Assembly: GCA_031270945.1 (NCBI GenBank)
Contig: JAISWZ010000224.1
Location: 1 to 60,908, forward strand
From: Clostridiales bacterium
Lineage (GTDB): Bacteria; Bacillota; Clostridia; Lachnospirales; WQUN01
DNA: 60,908 nucleotides
Direction of reading: 5' to 3'
The translations under genes were made by a program, and so were the position numbers. Below the pieces are notes generated by a model. It saw nothing but the letters and a program-made list of their open reading frames with translations, searched no databases and had not been told where the DNA came from. Below are positions 44,081 to 53,311 of this stretch, piece after piece; position 1 is the stretch's first letter; the number at the start of each line of letters is the position of its first letter.

Positions 44081-45700
44081 TTATTTTATTGCGCCCACCA
44101 ATGTTGAAACAGACCTTGGCGGAAGCATGTAGCCCCAAATCTCGCCAACAGTCTCATGCAAGCTGACGCAATCGCGGGTTTCGTCTGTTATGTATACCTT
44201 TGTTTCGCCTATGCCAGGAACGCTTATCTCTTGGGCTTCGTCCGTCTCGTTTATGACCACAAAAACCGCCTCGGTTTTGTCAGGGCTCTGGTACGCCGAA
44301 ACGGACAAGTCTTTTGTTTCGATAGAAGACTGCAGCCTTTGGCTTCCCTCTTTCACAAAGCGCGAATAGTTCCCAAGAGCCCATAAGCGCTTTGCCCCCT
44401 TGAACTTGTGGGATGGCTGATCGGCGTAAACCAAGCCGTCGTTGTAGTCGTAGAACGACACCCCAAGCCAGTGGCTCCATTCAGACACTTCCATGATCGT
44501 CATGTCCATATGGATTTCCTTGGCTATCTTGAGCGCACCATTCATTCCCATGTCCCTGTTGCTTTCCATCTGGCACCACTCCGTTTGGTACAGAGGAAGC
44601 ATCCCAGGTATCTTTGAGAACAGGAAAGCCGCCTTCTTCCTGTCAGCCTCGGTTGACCAGTAGGCGTGAACCGAGTAGTGGTCAAGGGATCTCGCTATGG
44701 CGTCGTCGGCCAAAAGACGCTTAAGCAATGTTATTGTGTACTCTTCGTCGTACCATTTGCCGGATTCCGCAAGGGACAGCTTTACTCCGATGTTTCTGGC
44801 CTCAAGCTCCAAAGCGACAGCTCTTCCCACGCTTACAACCTGTTCCGGCTTGTAGTGGCAGCCTTCCTGGCCGGCGCCTTCCCCTCCCCAAGACCACTGG
44901 GGCTCATTTATTGGGCTCAGGTATTCTGCGGAGTATCCGTTTGTCACAAGAAGCTCCGCTATGTCCACGAGATATTTGGCAAAGTCCTCTTCAGAGCCTT
45001 GGGCGAGGTTAGGCTTGCTTTCCTCGAGTCCGCCGGAGGTGAAGCCAGAGACAGTCAGCCTGGCTGGCGGGCTGTTTGCGAACAAGACATTTCTGTTCGC
45101 TCCCCTTTCAACTGCCAGGCGAAATATGTTAAGGGCGCTCTCGTCTTGCGCCAAGTCATACACGCCTGGGGAAACCTCCAGAGAATGGCTCCTTCGCCAC
45201 TGGTCGCGGGCTTTGCTTGGAAGCCCCGCGCCTATGTTGTACCTGAAAATGTTAAGGCCTATCCCTTTTTCCTTGTCGTAAAGCAGATCAACAATGTCAG
45301 CCGCGTTCTCCCAGCTTCCCGCAACCTGCGCCCACCAAGCGCCGCTTGCCCCAAACCCCAATATGGTTTGGCGGGTCATGCTGTAGTCGATGCTCAAGGC
45401 ATGACTCTTGTCGATTGCAACCACCTCCCTAGGCTCTGCGGAAGCAGGATCTGACGCAGGCGAGGCGGCAGGCGCAACGGCTTCAGCGGCTTTTTTCCCT
45501 TCGCCAAAGGAACAGGAGCTCAAGGCTAGGCATGCCAGCAGGACAAAAGCGCTTGCCCATATCAGGGCTCGCAAAAGTCCGGATTTCAAGCCTTTGCAGG
45601 AATTTGGCGATTTGCCCTTGAACATTGGGCGAACACTATCCATAGCCACACATGCGCCAAGAGCGCGCCAGCAGCATGCCCCAAGGAATCGTTTTGTCAT
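44081..45700 (-). CDS. GH30-family glycoside hydrolase lipoprotein
   Basis: A 539-residue enzyme exported as a lipoprotein: hydrophobic segment about 42-60 ending in the lipobox LALSSC, after an unusually long 41-residue N-terminal tail. The catalytic domain starts QTILGFGASGAWWAQV. The acid/base Glu lies in SPINEPQWSW (E266) and the nucleophile in LYQTEWCQM (E374), the usual GH30 pair on a TIM barrel with a side beta domain at the C-terminus. The FGASGAWW start resembles the GH30 endo-beta-1,6-galactanase subgroup; the substrate is not certain. The ribosome site AAGGGG precedes the ATG; starts at Met20 or Met26 would shorten the tail but lack a site. Two catabolite-type operators lie upstream. 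Confidence 0.9.
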   Translation of the reverse strand: MTKRFLGACCWRALGACVAMDSVRPMFKGKSPNSCKGLKSGLLRALIWASAFVLLACLALSSCSFGEGKKAAEAVAPAASPASDPASAEPREVVAIDKSHALSIDYSMTRQTILGFGASGAWWAQVAGSWENAADIVDLLYDKEKGIGLNIFRYNIGAGLPSKARDQWRRSHSLEVSPGVYDLAQDESALNIFRLAVERGANRNVLFANSPPARLTVSGFTSGGLEESKPNLAQGSEEDFAKYLVDIAELLVTNGYSAEYLSPINEPQWSWGGEGAGQEGCHYKPEQVVSVGRAVALELEARNIGVKLSLAESGKWYDEEYTITLLKRLLADDAIARSLDHYSVHAYWSTEADRKKAAFLFSKIPGMLPLYQTEWCQMESNRDMGMNGALKIAKEIHMDMTIMEVSEWSHWLGVSFYDYNDGLVYADQPSHKFKGAKRLWALGNYSRFVKEGSQRLQSSIETKDLSVSAYQSPDKTEAVFVVINETDEAQEISVPGIGETKVYITDETRDCVSLHETVGEIWGYMLPPRSVSTLVGAIK

Positions 45701-45750
45701 TAAACCGCCCCTTTATACTAAAAGCCAGTTGGCCGCTCCCGCTAATCATC

Positions 45751-45764
45751 AGAAATCGGTTTCA
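45751..45764 (-). promoter_or_regulatory. Catabolite-responsive-type operator 1
   Basis: AGAAATCGGTTTCA matches TGWAANCGNTNWCA at 13 of 14 positions, about 50 bp upstream of the GH30 start, a position suited to CcpA or a LacI-family repressor. Confidence 0.65.
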
Positions 45765-46167
45765 CATTTTCGCGCATGCAGCCCAAATGCATAGATCATA
45801 GCGCTCTGGCTATAAGCAAATTTCGGCTTTAATAAAAAGCGTTTTTTTTGATTTCGCGCCGCAAGCTTTACCTGTCTCGGTATTTAGAGCAAGGCGAGCA
45901 AACTTGCCAGTTCTTTGATATTAATTGGGGATATGCCTTAAATGCTTGTAGCCCTGAAAGGAGTTTTCATGCATGCAATATTCGCTGCGATTCGCAATTG
46001 AATCCTGCCATGCTTGAAACGATTCAACAATAAACTTGCCCTAAAACGGCAAGGAATTGTTAATGTTTACAACAAGCGATGCGGCATGCGCCTTCCTCTG
46101 CGCAATGCTGCTTAAAGCTGATGAAATGATTATACAGCTAGCGTTAGTCTTTTGTCAACAGCAAAAA

Positions 46168-46181
46168 TGAAATCGGTTTCA
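46168..46181. promoter_or_regulatory. Catabolite-responsive-type operator 2
   Basis: TGAAATCGGTTTCA is a full match to the cre consensus TGWAANCGNTNWCA and shares the flank AAATTTTC-like sequence with operator 1, about 415 bp away. Confidence 0.65.
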
Positions 46182-46432
46182 AATTTTCAGGCAACTGATG
46201 CATAGATGTTAAGAATTGCTTAAATATAATGAATTTGACCTTGCATAAATCGATATATTTTACAAGCAACGCTCTTTTCGCATCAATTAAAAATTAGCGC
46301 TAACTCTTGCTGCGCTCATAAATAAAAGCCGTTGCCAAAATGCGATCAAGCGCCACATTCGCCTTGAAAGGCATGAATAATCCTGCCGCTAAATCAATTA
46401 GGACAAGCCCGGCAACTCATGCCCAATGCAAA

Positions 46433-46458
46433 AGGGCAAGTCCACGATGGACTCGCCC
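46433..46458 (-). terminator. Terminator after the LRR kinase gene
   Basis: On the minus strand GGGCGAGTCCA and TGGACTTGCCC form a stem with one G-T pair and a TCG loop, followed by TTTT. A half palindromic repeat (46463-46505, AGCGCATATCCTAAAATTCC) lies between it and the gene. Confidence 0.8.
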
Positions 46459-46512
46459 TAAGCGCATATCCTAAAATTCCGTAGGTGCCGCAAAAGTCTG
46501 GCGGCCTAAGAT

Positions 46513-49206
46513 TTAACTAATCTTGCAATTTGGCAGCGCGTTTTTGAGCGCTCCTATCTCATCGATGGTAGCCGGATTGGGATCGTACTCTATTTTTGAC
46601 AAATTTGGCAAGTTGTATAACGGGGAGAAATCCTTCACTTGGTTAGCCCGTATATAAAGGGAGCTCAAGTTGAAAAGCCCAGAAAGCGGGGACACGTCGC
46701 TGACCTGGTTATAGTTCAAATAAAGGCTTCCCAGGTTGAAAAGCCTAGAAAGCGGAGTCAGATCGGTTATCTGGTTTTGCATGACGTTTAGGTACGTCAA
46801 ATTTTTGAGCTCTTTTAAAGGAGACACGTCGCTCACCAGATTTTTGTGCAGGTCAATATCCGTTAGCTTTGTTAGCCCCGCAAGCGAAGACAAGTCGTCA
46901 ACCTCGCTTTCGCTCATGTAAATTTTTTCTAAATTGACAAGGCCAGAAAGGGCCGATAAATCGCTAAGCTGCGCATTTCCGCTCATTTTGAGCTCTACCA
47001 AGCTTGTAAGGTTTTTAATTGGAGACAAGTCTGTAAACTCACAGTTGCTTAAATCAAGGATTCCCAAGTTGCTTAGCCCAGATAGTGGTGACAAGTCCGT
47101 GACCTTGTTGATGCTAAGCTCAATGTGCGTCACCTTGGTGAGCGAGGAAAGGGGAGACAAGTCGCTGAATCCGTTGCTGCCCAGGTCGACAACCGTCAAC
47201 TCAGCAAGCCCAGACAAAGGAGACAAGTCACTGAAGTCATTACCGCTAATGTCAAGATGCGTCAGCTTAACGAGCTTCGAAATTGGAGACAGATCGTCAA
47301 ACTGGTTGTTGAACATAAAAAGCACCGTCAAATTGGTTAGCTTTGAAAGAGGAGAAAAGTCTTTTATTTTATTGGAGTTCACATTGAGCTGCGTTAAGTT
47401 GGCCAACCCTGAAATGGGGGACAAGTCTGTTATTTTATTGGAGTTCACATTGAGCTGCGTTAAGTTGGCCAGCCCTGAAATGGGGGACAAGTCTGTAATG
47501 CCATTACGCGCCAGGTTAAGCGTTGCCAGATTGGTTAGCCCCGACAAGGGAGATAAGTCTGTAACATCGCTATACTCAAGGGAAAGGCTTTCAAGGCTGG
47601 AAAAGTGCCTTAGCTGCGAAAACTCTTCCGCGCTCAGCTTCTTTTTAAAATTCAGTTCCTTAAGGGAAGTTTCATACTCGACATTTCCTAAGACAACCAC
47701 TGGAGGCGCAGACTCTTTGGGGTTGCTATCGGTTGCTTGAGGCGGCTCAGCCGCTTGAGGCGGCTCGGTTGCTTGAGGCGGCTCAGTTGCTTGAGGTGGC
47801 TCGGTTACGATAGGAGGCACAGACGCAACCTGTTCTGGTTCCATGTTGAAAAGAGTGATAAGGACAACACTGGCAATAATGCAAAGTGAAGCGGCTAACA
47901 TTCCGATATACAAGAGCTTTTTCTTGCCAAGAGACTTGTTCGGATCCGAATCTGCGGATTTTTGCTTTTCAGTTGCCTTAACGGGATTTTCTTTATCAGT
48001 TCTTGCGTCAACCGGCTTTGCTTTAACCGGATTTTCTTTAGCCGGATTTGCCTTAACAGGATTTTCTTTAGCCGGCTTTGCTTTAGCCGGATTTGCTTTA
48101 ACCGGATTCGCTTTAGTCGGCTTTGCTTCTAATGGCTTTGATTCAGCCGGCTTTTGATCAAGCGGCTTTGTTTCAGTCTGCGTTGCTACAACCGTCTCTT
48201 GTTCAACCAGATTCGATTCAACCGGCTTTGAGCTTGAAGGCTTGTCTGTAGAAATTGGCGCAACAAACGGGATTTTATCATTTGTCCCTGATGGCATTAA
48301 CGTCTCCAAGATGCTTTCAAGCTCTCTTCTCAGCTCTCCAGCATTTTTGAACCTTTCGCCGCGAGAGTAAGCGCAGGCTTTCAGCACTGCCTTTGCCAGC
48401 CTAGGAGACGCGTTTTTCGGAGGAGGAAGCTGCTCTCCTAGCATACGCCTGTTGAAGGCCTTTTCGCGATCCACAGAGGTAGGCAATGTTGTGTCAGCGG
48501 GAATGAAAGGGGCCTTGCCATTGTTGAGAATCCGGTACATCACAAGCCCCAGGGAATACTGGTCTACGGAAGCGCCGTATTCTGACCCTTTGTAGACCTC
48601 TGGCGCCATGTAGTCGTAAGTTCCCTTCATGGAAAGGCCAGACTTGGTCTCGTCGAGCTTCCTGGCGATTCCGAAATCTCCAAGCTTGTAGTCTCCATGC
48701 TTTGAAATCATGATGTTGCTGGGCTTTATGTCTCTGTGGATTGTAGAGTTCTTTTCCAAAAGCTCAAGCGCCTTGCAGATGTCAATGCCTATCATTACGG
48801 CGTCTTTCTCTTTCAGCCCTTTGACTTTCTCCAAGCTTGTGAGGAGCTCCATGCGAATGAGTATGTAGTAGCCAGTCTCGCCAACCTTCTTCATGAGAGC
48901 GTCATCTTCATAGCCCACTATGTTGGAGGTTCCCTCGAAATTCTTGACAAACCTGATTTCTTGCATGATGTCTCTTGCTGTTTGGTCAATGGAGTTTGAT
49001 ATGGAACCCTCGTCCAAGCCCTCAAACCGGAGCTGGTCGACCACTGACTCTGATTGAGGCACAGATATGACCTTCAAGGCCGCTTCGGTTCGCTCCCCCA
49101 GGGTTTCCTTTGTTATCTTGTACACATCGCCAAATGAGCCTTTGCCCAGTTGCGACTCTATGCGCCATGAGCCGTCGCCGTATCTTGCAATGTCATTGAA
49201 TGGCAA
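46513..49206 (-). CDS. Transmembrane Ser/Thr kinase with extracellular leucine-rich repeats
   Basis: An 897-residue receptor-like kinase. Cytoplasmic Hanks-type kinase domain (about 15-305): glycine loop GKGSFG (21-26), Lys in ALKVI (K45), catalytic HRDIKPSN (D159), DFG (D177), and activation segment ending MAPEVY. Then a Lys/Pro/Ala repeat linker (about 340-410, units such as KANPVKANPAK), a membrane helix (432-453), an outer TEPPQA repeat stalk, and fifteen leucine-rich repeats of 22 residues (about 535-890; DLSPLSGLTNLATLNLARN), internalin-like. Firmicute PknB kinases usually carry PASTA domains instead. TTG 49206 is chosen because AGGAAGGGGG lies upstream; an earlier TTG at 49293 has no site. 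No phosphatase gene is adjacent, and targets are unknown. Confidence 0.93.
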   Translation of the reverse strand: MPFNDIARYGDGSWRIESQLGKGSFGDVYKITKETLGERTEAALKVISVPQSESVVDQLRFEGLDEGSISNSIDQTARDIMQEIRFVKNFEGTSNIVGYEDDALMKKVGETGYYILIRMELLTSLEKVKGLKEKDAVMIGIDICKALELLEKNSTIHRDIKPSNIMISKHGDYKLGDFGIARKLDETKSGLSMKGTYDYMAPEVYKGSEYGASVDQYSLGLVMYRILNNGKAPFIPADTTLPTSVDREKAFNRRMLGEQLPPPKNASPRLAKAVLKACAYSRGERFKNAGELRRELESILETLMPSGTNDKIPFVAPISTDKPSSSKPVESNLVEQETVVATQTETKPLDQKPAESKPLEAKPTKANPVKANPAKAKPAKENPVKANPAKENPVKAKPVDARTDKENPVKATEKQKSADSDPNKSLGKKKLLYIGMLAASLCIIASVVLITLFNMEPEQVASVPPIVTEPPQATEPPQATEPPQAAEPPQATDSNPKESAPPVVVLGNVEYETSLKELNFKKKLSAEEFSQLRHFSSLESLSLEYSDVTDLSPLSGLTNLATLNLARNGITDLSPISGLANLTQLNVNSNKITDLSPISGLANLTQLNVNSNKIKDFSPLSKLTNLTVLFMFNNQFDDLSPISKLVKLTHLDISGNDFSDLSPLSGLAELTVVDLGSNGFSDLSPLSSLTKVTHIELSINKVTDLSPLSGLSNLGILDLSNCEFTDLSPIKNLTSLVELKMSGNAQLSDLSALSGLVNLEKIYMSESEVDDLSSLAGLTKLTDIDLHKNLVSDVSPLKELKNLTYLNVMQNQITDLTPLSRLFNLGSLYLNYNQVSDVSPLSGLFNLSSLYIRANQVKDFSPLYNLPNLSKIEYDPNPATIDEIGALKNALPNCKIS
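47367..47498 (-). repeat. Near-identical 66-bp LRR unit duplication
   Basis: Units 47367-47432 and 47433-47498 differ at one base (47406 against 47472, silent) and encode two identical leucine-rich repeats, TDLSPISGLANLTQLNVNSN plus two residues. Confidence 0.9.
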
Positions 49207-49411
49207 ATCGAAATCCCCCTTCCTGCTATGCCTTGTGAAGATATCGCTTGCGTTGCCTATCCGGCATGAAACGCGCTTTTGTAAGCGTGTCAAAGAGAAT
49301 GTTGGCGATTATTGCGGAATGGTTTTGACACGGATATATAGACAGGGTTACATTATATCACATTGAATGGGGGTGCGTATATATAAATCCGAATTGCCTT
49401 TCAACGCAAAA

Positions 49412-49447
49412 GCGCAAGAGGCTTAGCCTCTTGCGCCTTTTTTTTGA
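49412..49447. terminator. Bidirectional terminator
   Basis: GCGCAAGAGGC / GCCTCTTGCGC, an 11-bp perfect stem with a TTA loop, with a long T run on the plus strand and TTTTGCG on the minus strand. It closes the histidine-phosphatase gene. Confidence 0.9.
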
Positions 49448-49529
49448 TGACTAACGCTCAAATGCGGAGTTTTTCTGCCTCAGAAGCCAGTCGGGCCGCT
49501 TGAATCACGCCGTTCGTATATAATAACAA

Positions 49530-51419
49530 TTACTCAAGCTCTATTGCGTCTCCGAAAATCTGGTGCTTAATCCCCAAAGCCCCCAATATCAAGTCCGCTG
49601 GCGCGAAGGAGCGATCCTTTTGCTCTCCGCTAGCGTTTACGGTTGAAAGAGCGCCATCAATGAAATGAATGGTCTCGCCGACATAATACTGGTTGGTGTT
49701 GGCCTTGAGGGCAAGGCGCTTGCCGTGGTATACAACTATTGCCGATTGGGACGCGTTGTCCCAGGAAACGCTGGCGCCAACAGCTTCAGAAAGATCTCTC
49801 ACTGAAGCGTACAGGCCATCCTTCTCGTAGGCGACAACAGGCTTGCCGTTGACTGTAATGGTTTTTGGGCTTAAGCCGTCAAGAACTCCAGGCGCCTCGG
49901 ACTTAAGCGGGTTGAGCTTTGCCCCTTCGGTGTTGTACGACAGGTCAATAATGTTGTCGGCATCTATGCTGAACTCGCCGTTTTCATAGATCACTTTGAC
50001 AACAGCGGCATTCGGGATCTCAGCGGTCATAGCCACGCCTAGCTCTTCAAGCAGAGCGCCCATTACCAAGCCGTGGATCACAACAAGCGCTGTTGCCTCT
50101 GTACCCTTTGAAGACATCTCAGCTGTTACCCTCTTAAATCCCGCGCTTACGCGCTCGCGGAAGGAAGACGCGCTTTCAACAAGAGTTTCGGGATCTTTGC
50201 TTACCGCGTCATAAAGGTCAAAAATGCTGACCCCTTTTTCAACCATGTCTTCAAGGCTGGAAACGCCGCCCGCCTTGAACAGTATCGGATAGACGCTTTC
50301 TTGCGGATCGCCTTCATATATGCCAAAGTTGTATTCCCGGAAGTCTTTCAGCTGGGTTCTGGAGACGCTGGCGTCAGTTGCGCTGTTGACGCTCAGGAGC
50401 AGGTTTATGGTTTCAATGGTGCGGCCAAGGTCGCTTGAGTATATCCCGTCAAACTTAACGTCTTTTAGCCCCAAGCCTGTATTTATGGCCCCCATGACCC
50501 CGGCTTCGGTCAGCGGAGCGTCCGCGATGCCTTGCATGCGGCCAGCTTCGTTCAGAGTGGTTCTGCCGTGGCGGACAACATAGAGAGTCACTTTTCCGTC
50601 TCCAGCCTGAGGCGCCTCAGTGCTTTGAGCCTTGCCCTCTGGATAGACAGGGGTTCCGCCATTGGCTTCCCTTTTGGCTTTTCCCGCTTCGTTCTCTGAT
50701 TCGTCAGCGACTTTTCCCAGCTCATATTTTCCGTCTTTGTACTTGAGTATTGTAACGCTCGCGTTTGGAACCTCGCCAGCCAAGCTTCCGCCTAGGGCTG
50801 AGACTATGTTTCCTATGACGTTTCCGTGGGCCACGCACAGCACGTTGCCAGAATCCCGGGATGTCGCGACGATTTCCAAGCCCCTGAGTATGCGGGACAT
50901 GCTTTCGTCAAATGTTTCCATGGCGCCAGTTTCATCAAGAGAGGCGGCGGTGTCCATGATCTCCTTGAGCGGATGGGTGTACAGCTCGTTCATGTCTGCC
51001 GCTCCAAGCTGCTTTGCCACGCCACCCCAAAGGGCCATGTTGGGATCGCCTTCATATTTCCCGTAGTTGATCTCGCGCAAGTCCATTAGCTGAGTCAAAG
51101 GAATGTCGCCAGTCTTGGCGTTAAGGCTCAGTATGATGCTTGCGGTTTCAGCGGCGCGGCCCCGGTCGCTTGAGAATGCCGCGTCAAATTTCACATCCGA
51201 AAGCCCCATGCCAGTGTCTTGCGCACCAGCGATTCCGACATCCGTAAGCGGGCTGTCAATAAATCCCTGCACTTTGCTCAGGGTGTTAAAAAGCGTCTTT
51301 CCATGCCTTATAAGATAGATCGTAACCCCTTCGTCCTCAGCGGCTGGCACGACGGCCAGGTTGCCGAATATTAGGGATATGGCTAATATAAGGGGCAATA
51401 TTCTTCTAAGCGGTTTCAT
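49530..51419 (-). CDS. Secreted tandem histidine phosphatase with stalk domain
   Basis: A 629-residue exported protein: signal peptide (about 1-27), then two histidine-phosphatase (phosphoglycerate-mutase-like) domains in tandem, and a C-terminal copper-amine-oxidase-N type stalk domain (about 510-629, ending with segments like ASVRDLSEAVGASVSW). Domain 1 has LIRHGKT (H39) and CVAHGNV; domain 2 has VVRHGRT and VVIHGLV, so both keep the phospho-accepting and second His. The domains are related but clearly diverged. Phosphate scavenging or removal from surface phospho-esters is plausible; the substrate is unknown. ATG 51419 follows AGGAGG by 6 nt; an upstream in-frame start lacks a site. Confidence 0.9.
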   Translation of the reverse strand: MKPLRRILPLILAISLIFGNLAVVPAAEDEGVTIYLIRHGKTLFNTLSKVQGFIDSPLTDVGIAGAQDTGMGLSDVKFDAAFSSDRGRAAETASIILSLNAKTGDIPLTQLMDLREINYGKYEGDPNMALWGGVAKQLGAADMNELYTHPLKEIMDTAASLDETGAMETFDESMSRILRGLEIVATSRDSGNVLCVAHGNVIGNIVSALGGSLAGEVPNASVTILKYKDGKYELGKVADESENEAGKAKREANGGTPVYPEGKAQSTEAPQAGDGKVTLYVVRHGRTTLNEAGRMQGIADAPLTEAGVMGAINTGLGLKDVKFDGIYSSDLGRTIETINLLLSVNSATDASVSRTQLKDFREYNFGIYEGDPQESVYPILFKAGGVSSLEDMVEKGVSIFDLYDAVSKDPETLVESASSFRERVSAGFKRVTAEMSSKGTEATALVVIHGLVMGALLEELGVAMTAEIPNAAVVKVIYENGEFSIDADNIIDLSYNTEGAKLNPLKSEAPGVLDGLSPKTITVNGKPVVAYEKDGLYASVRDLSEAVGASVSWDNASQSAIVVYHGKRLALKANTNQYYVGETIHFIDGALSTVNASGEQKDRSFAPADLILGALGIKHQIFGDAIELE

Positions 51420-51582
51420 GAGATACCTCCTAGTCATATTATGAGCGATTTTCCTTCATAGCTTGCATAAAAGGCAAATAATGCTGGCGAAAGCGCGAAC
51501 GCTAACGGAACGCCCGGCCATGGGCAACGAAATCGCTCGCCAGAATGCATGATTTGCTGGCTTCGGGAGTTCTTAAAGGTTT

Positions 51583-51603
51583 GAGGGCGGCATAGCCGCC
51601 CTC
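51583..51603 (-). terminator. Hairpin between GH3 and phosphatase genes
   Basis: GAGGGCGGC / GCCGCCCTC, a 9-bp perfect stem with an ATA loop, without a strong T run; probably ends or attenuates the ABC-GH3 transcript. Confidence 0.6.
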
Positions 51604-51622
51604 CTGTGTTTTAAATAACTCT

Positions 51623-53311
51623 TTATATCCTGGTGTCCCATTTGCCGACAAACGCGTCAACCGGGCTTTTGCCTTTGAATTCCGACTTGCCCATGAGCTT
51701 GTCGACAAGCGCGTCAATCGTAGCTTGGCTTGCGCCAAAAGTGTTGATGTAAGTCTTGATCCTTGGAACGTCCAGCAGATGGTACGGGTTTTCAAGGGAG
51801 ATAAACAGCGATGGCACAGCGTTTATGAACATGGGCACATTTGCGCCCATAGGCTGGGCCCATTCGATGCGGATTGTTGTCTGGTTGGATCTTGTGGCCA
51901 GGTTGGCGGAGTAGATCAGCAGGTCATAGTTGTCAGCTGTATCTCCGTAGGTGGCAGTAAACCCTTCAAGCCCTTTGCTTGGAGCGAAAACATCAATGTT
52001 GAAGCCCTGCTCGCGGAGCTTAGCCAAGAGAAGCTCGTTGTTCTTGTTGTTGCCAAACATGCTGATCCCATTTGGATCTATGGGGAAAAACAGGATGCGC
52101 TTATACTTTTCTGGAGTTATCGGAAGGATGTCCGCTATGTTCTTCTCCAGCGTAACGCTAAGGTCAGCCACTTCGCGGGCTATGGCCTGGTGGGCCTCGC
52201 AGCCTACGACTGCGCTGGCTTTTTCGGGATCTAGAACCGGCTTCTTGACTAGGCCTATGGCAGCTTTGACCGCCAGGATCCTGGTCACCGCTTCGTCAAG
52301 GCGTTCCTGGGTGATTGTGCCGTCTTTGATGCCATCGCGCATGAAGCCGAAGTCCTCTTCAAGATTTTTCGTAAAGAGGAACATGTCGCAACCGGAAGCT
52401 ATCGCAAGAGGAACAGCTTTCCTTCTGTGCATGGGAATCATGAAGCCGTTCATGGAGCTTGCGTCTGTGACGATCATGCCGTTGAAGCCAAGCTTTTCGC
52501 GCAAAAGCCCGTTCAGGAGCTCTGGCGAAAGAGGGGCTGGCTTTATGTCTTCATCCTTTAGGAGCGGGTTCAAGGCTTTTGAATAGGCTGGCTGCATTAT
52601 GTGCCCAACCATGACTGTGAGAGCTCCGGCGTCGATGGACTCTTTGTAGATGGCGCCGTAAGTTTTGTCCCAGTCCTCAACGCTAAGGCTATTGATGCTG
52701 GTTACCAGGTGCTGGTCGCGCTCGTCTTGGCCGTCTCCAGGGAAATGCTTGATTGAAACCGCTATGCCATGGGCCTGGGCAGCCTTGGTGTACTCAGCTC
52801 CACAAGCCTTAACCAGCTCTGGATTTGATCCGTAGGTTCTTGTGCCAGTGATTGGGTTCCTGAAGTTTGAATCGATGTCTATAACGGGAGCGAATGCCCA
52901 GTTGCCGCCAAGAGCGCTTGCTTCCGCCCCTACGATGTCGCCCAGGGCGCGGGCGTATTTCGGATCGCCGGTGGCGGCGATCTGCATCTGCGTTCCGACC
53001 TTCGTGCCCTCAGCGCTGAGCCCGTCTCCGCCAGCTTCAAGGTTTGCGGCTATGAACATCGGCACTTTTACATTCTCTTGCAGGATGCTGACTATGGACA
53101 TGAGCTCTTTGTTTGTATCCACGGGGCGGGCCATGACGCCTCCGACATTGAGCTCGGCAAAGCGCTTTAAGATGGCTGGATCATCGAAAAAAGCCACAAG
53201 GCAGAAAATCTGCCCCAGCTTCTCTTCCTCAGTGAGGCTTGCAAGGGTGTCATGCACCCAGTTAACGCCGTTGTCATCCAGGTTGAATGGTGCAGCCTTC
53301 AAATCAACCAA
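51623..53311 (-). CDS. GH3 beta-N-acetylhexosaminidase-type (NagZ-like) hydrolase
   Basis: A 562-residue GH3 protein without a signal peptide. It has the NagZ-type motif KHFPGDGQDERDQH (188-201), in which the Asp/His pair serves as acid/base in that subgroup, and the nucleophile Asp in GMIVTDASSM (D283). A second domain of about 170 residues follows, as in two-domain Firmicute enzymes of this group. It likely releases N-acetylhexosamine or a related sugar from an imported fragment. TTG 53311 has AGGGGAG upstream and overlaps the preceding permease stop by 8 nt, so it is the last gene of the ABC operon. Confidence 0.9.
   Translation of the reverse strand: MVDLKAAPFNLDDNGVNWVHDTLASLTEEEKLGQIFCLVAFFDDPAILKRFAELNVGGVMARPVDTNKELMSIVSILQENVKVPMFIAANLEAGGDGLSAEGTKVGTQMQIAATGDPKYARALGDIVGAEASALGGNWAFAPVIDIDSNFRNPITGTRTYGSNPELVKACGAEYTKAAQAHGIAVSIKHFPGDGQDERDQHLVTSINSLSVEDWDKTYGAIYKESIDAGALTVMVGHIMQPAYSKALNPLLKDEDIKPAPLSPELLNGLLREKLGFNGMIVTDASSMNGFMIPMHRRKAVPLAIASGCDMFLFTKNLEEDFGFMRDGIKDGTITQERLDEAVTRILAVKAAIGLVKKPVLDPEKASAVVGCEAHQAIAREVADLSVTLEKNIADILPITPEKYKRILFFPIDPNGISMFGNNKNNELLLAKLREQGFNIDVFAPSKGLEGFTATYGDTADNYDLLIYSANLATRSNQTTIRIEWAQPMGANVPMFINAVPSLFISLENPYHLLDVPRIKTYINTFGASQATIDALVDKLMGKSEFKGKSPVDAFVGKWDTRI

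Larger units (their letters stand above)
45701..46432. other. Regulatory/non-coding region upstream of GH30
   Basis: About 730 bp without a supported gene. It contains two catabolite-responsive-type operators, a third palindrome (TTGAAACGATTCAA, 46014-46027), and a half palindromic repeat ending TAATTGGGGATATGCCTTA at about 45945. Confidence 0.6.
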
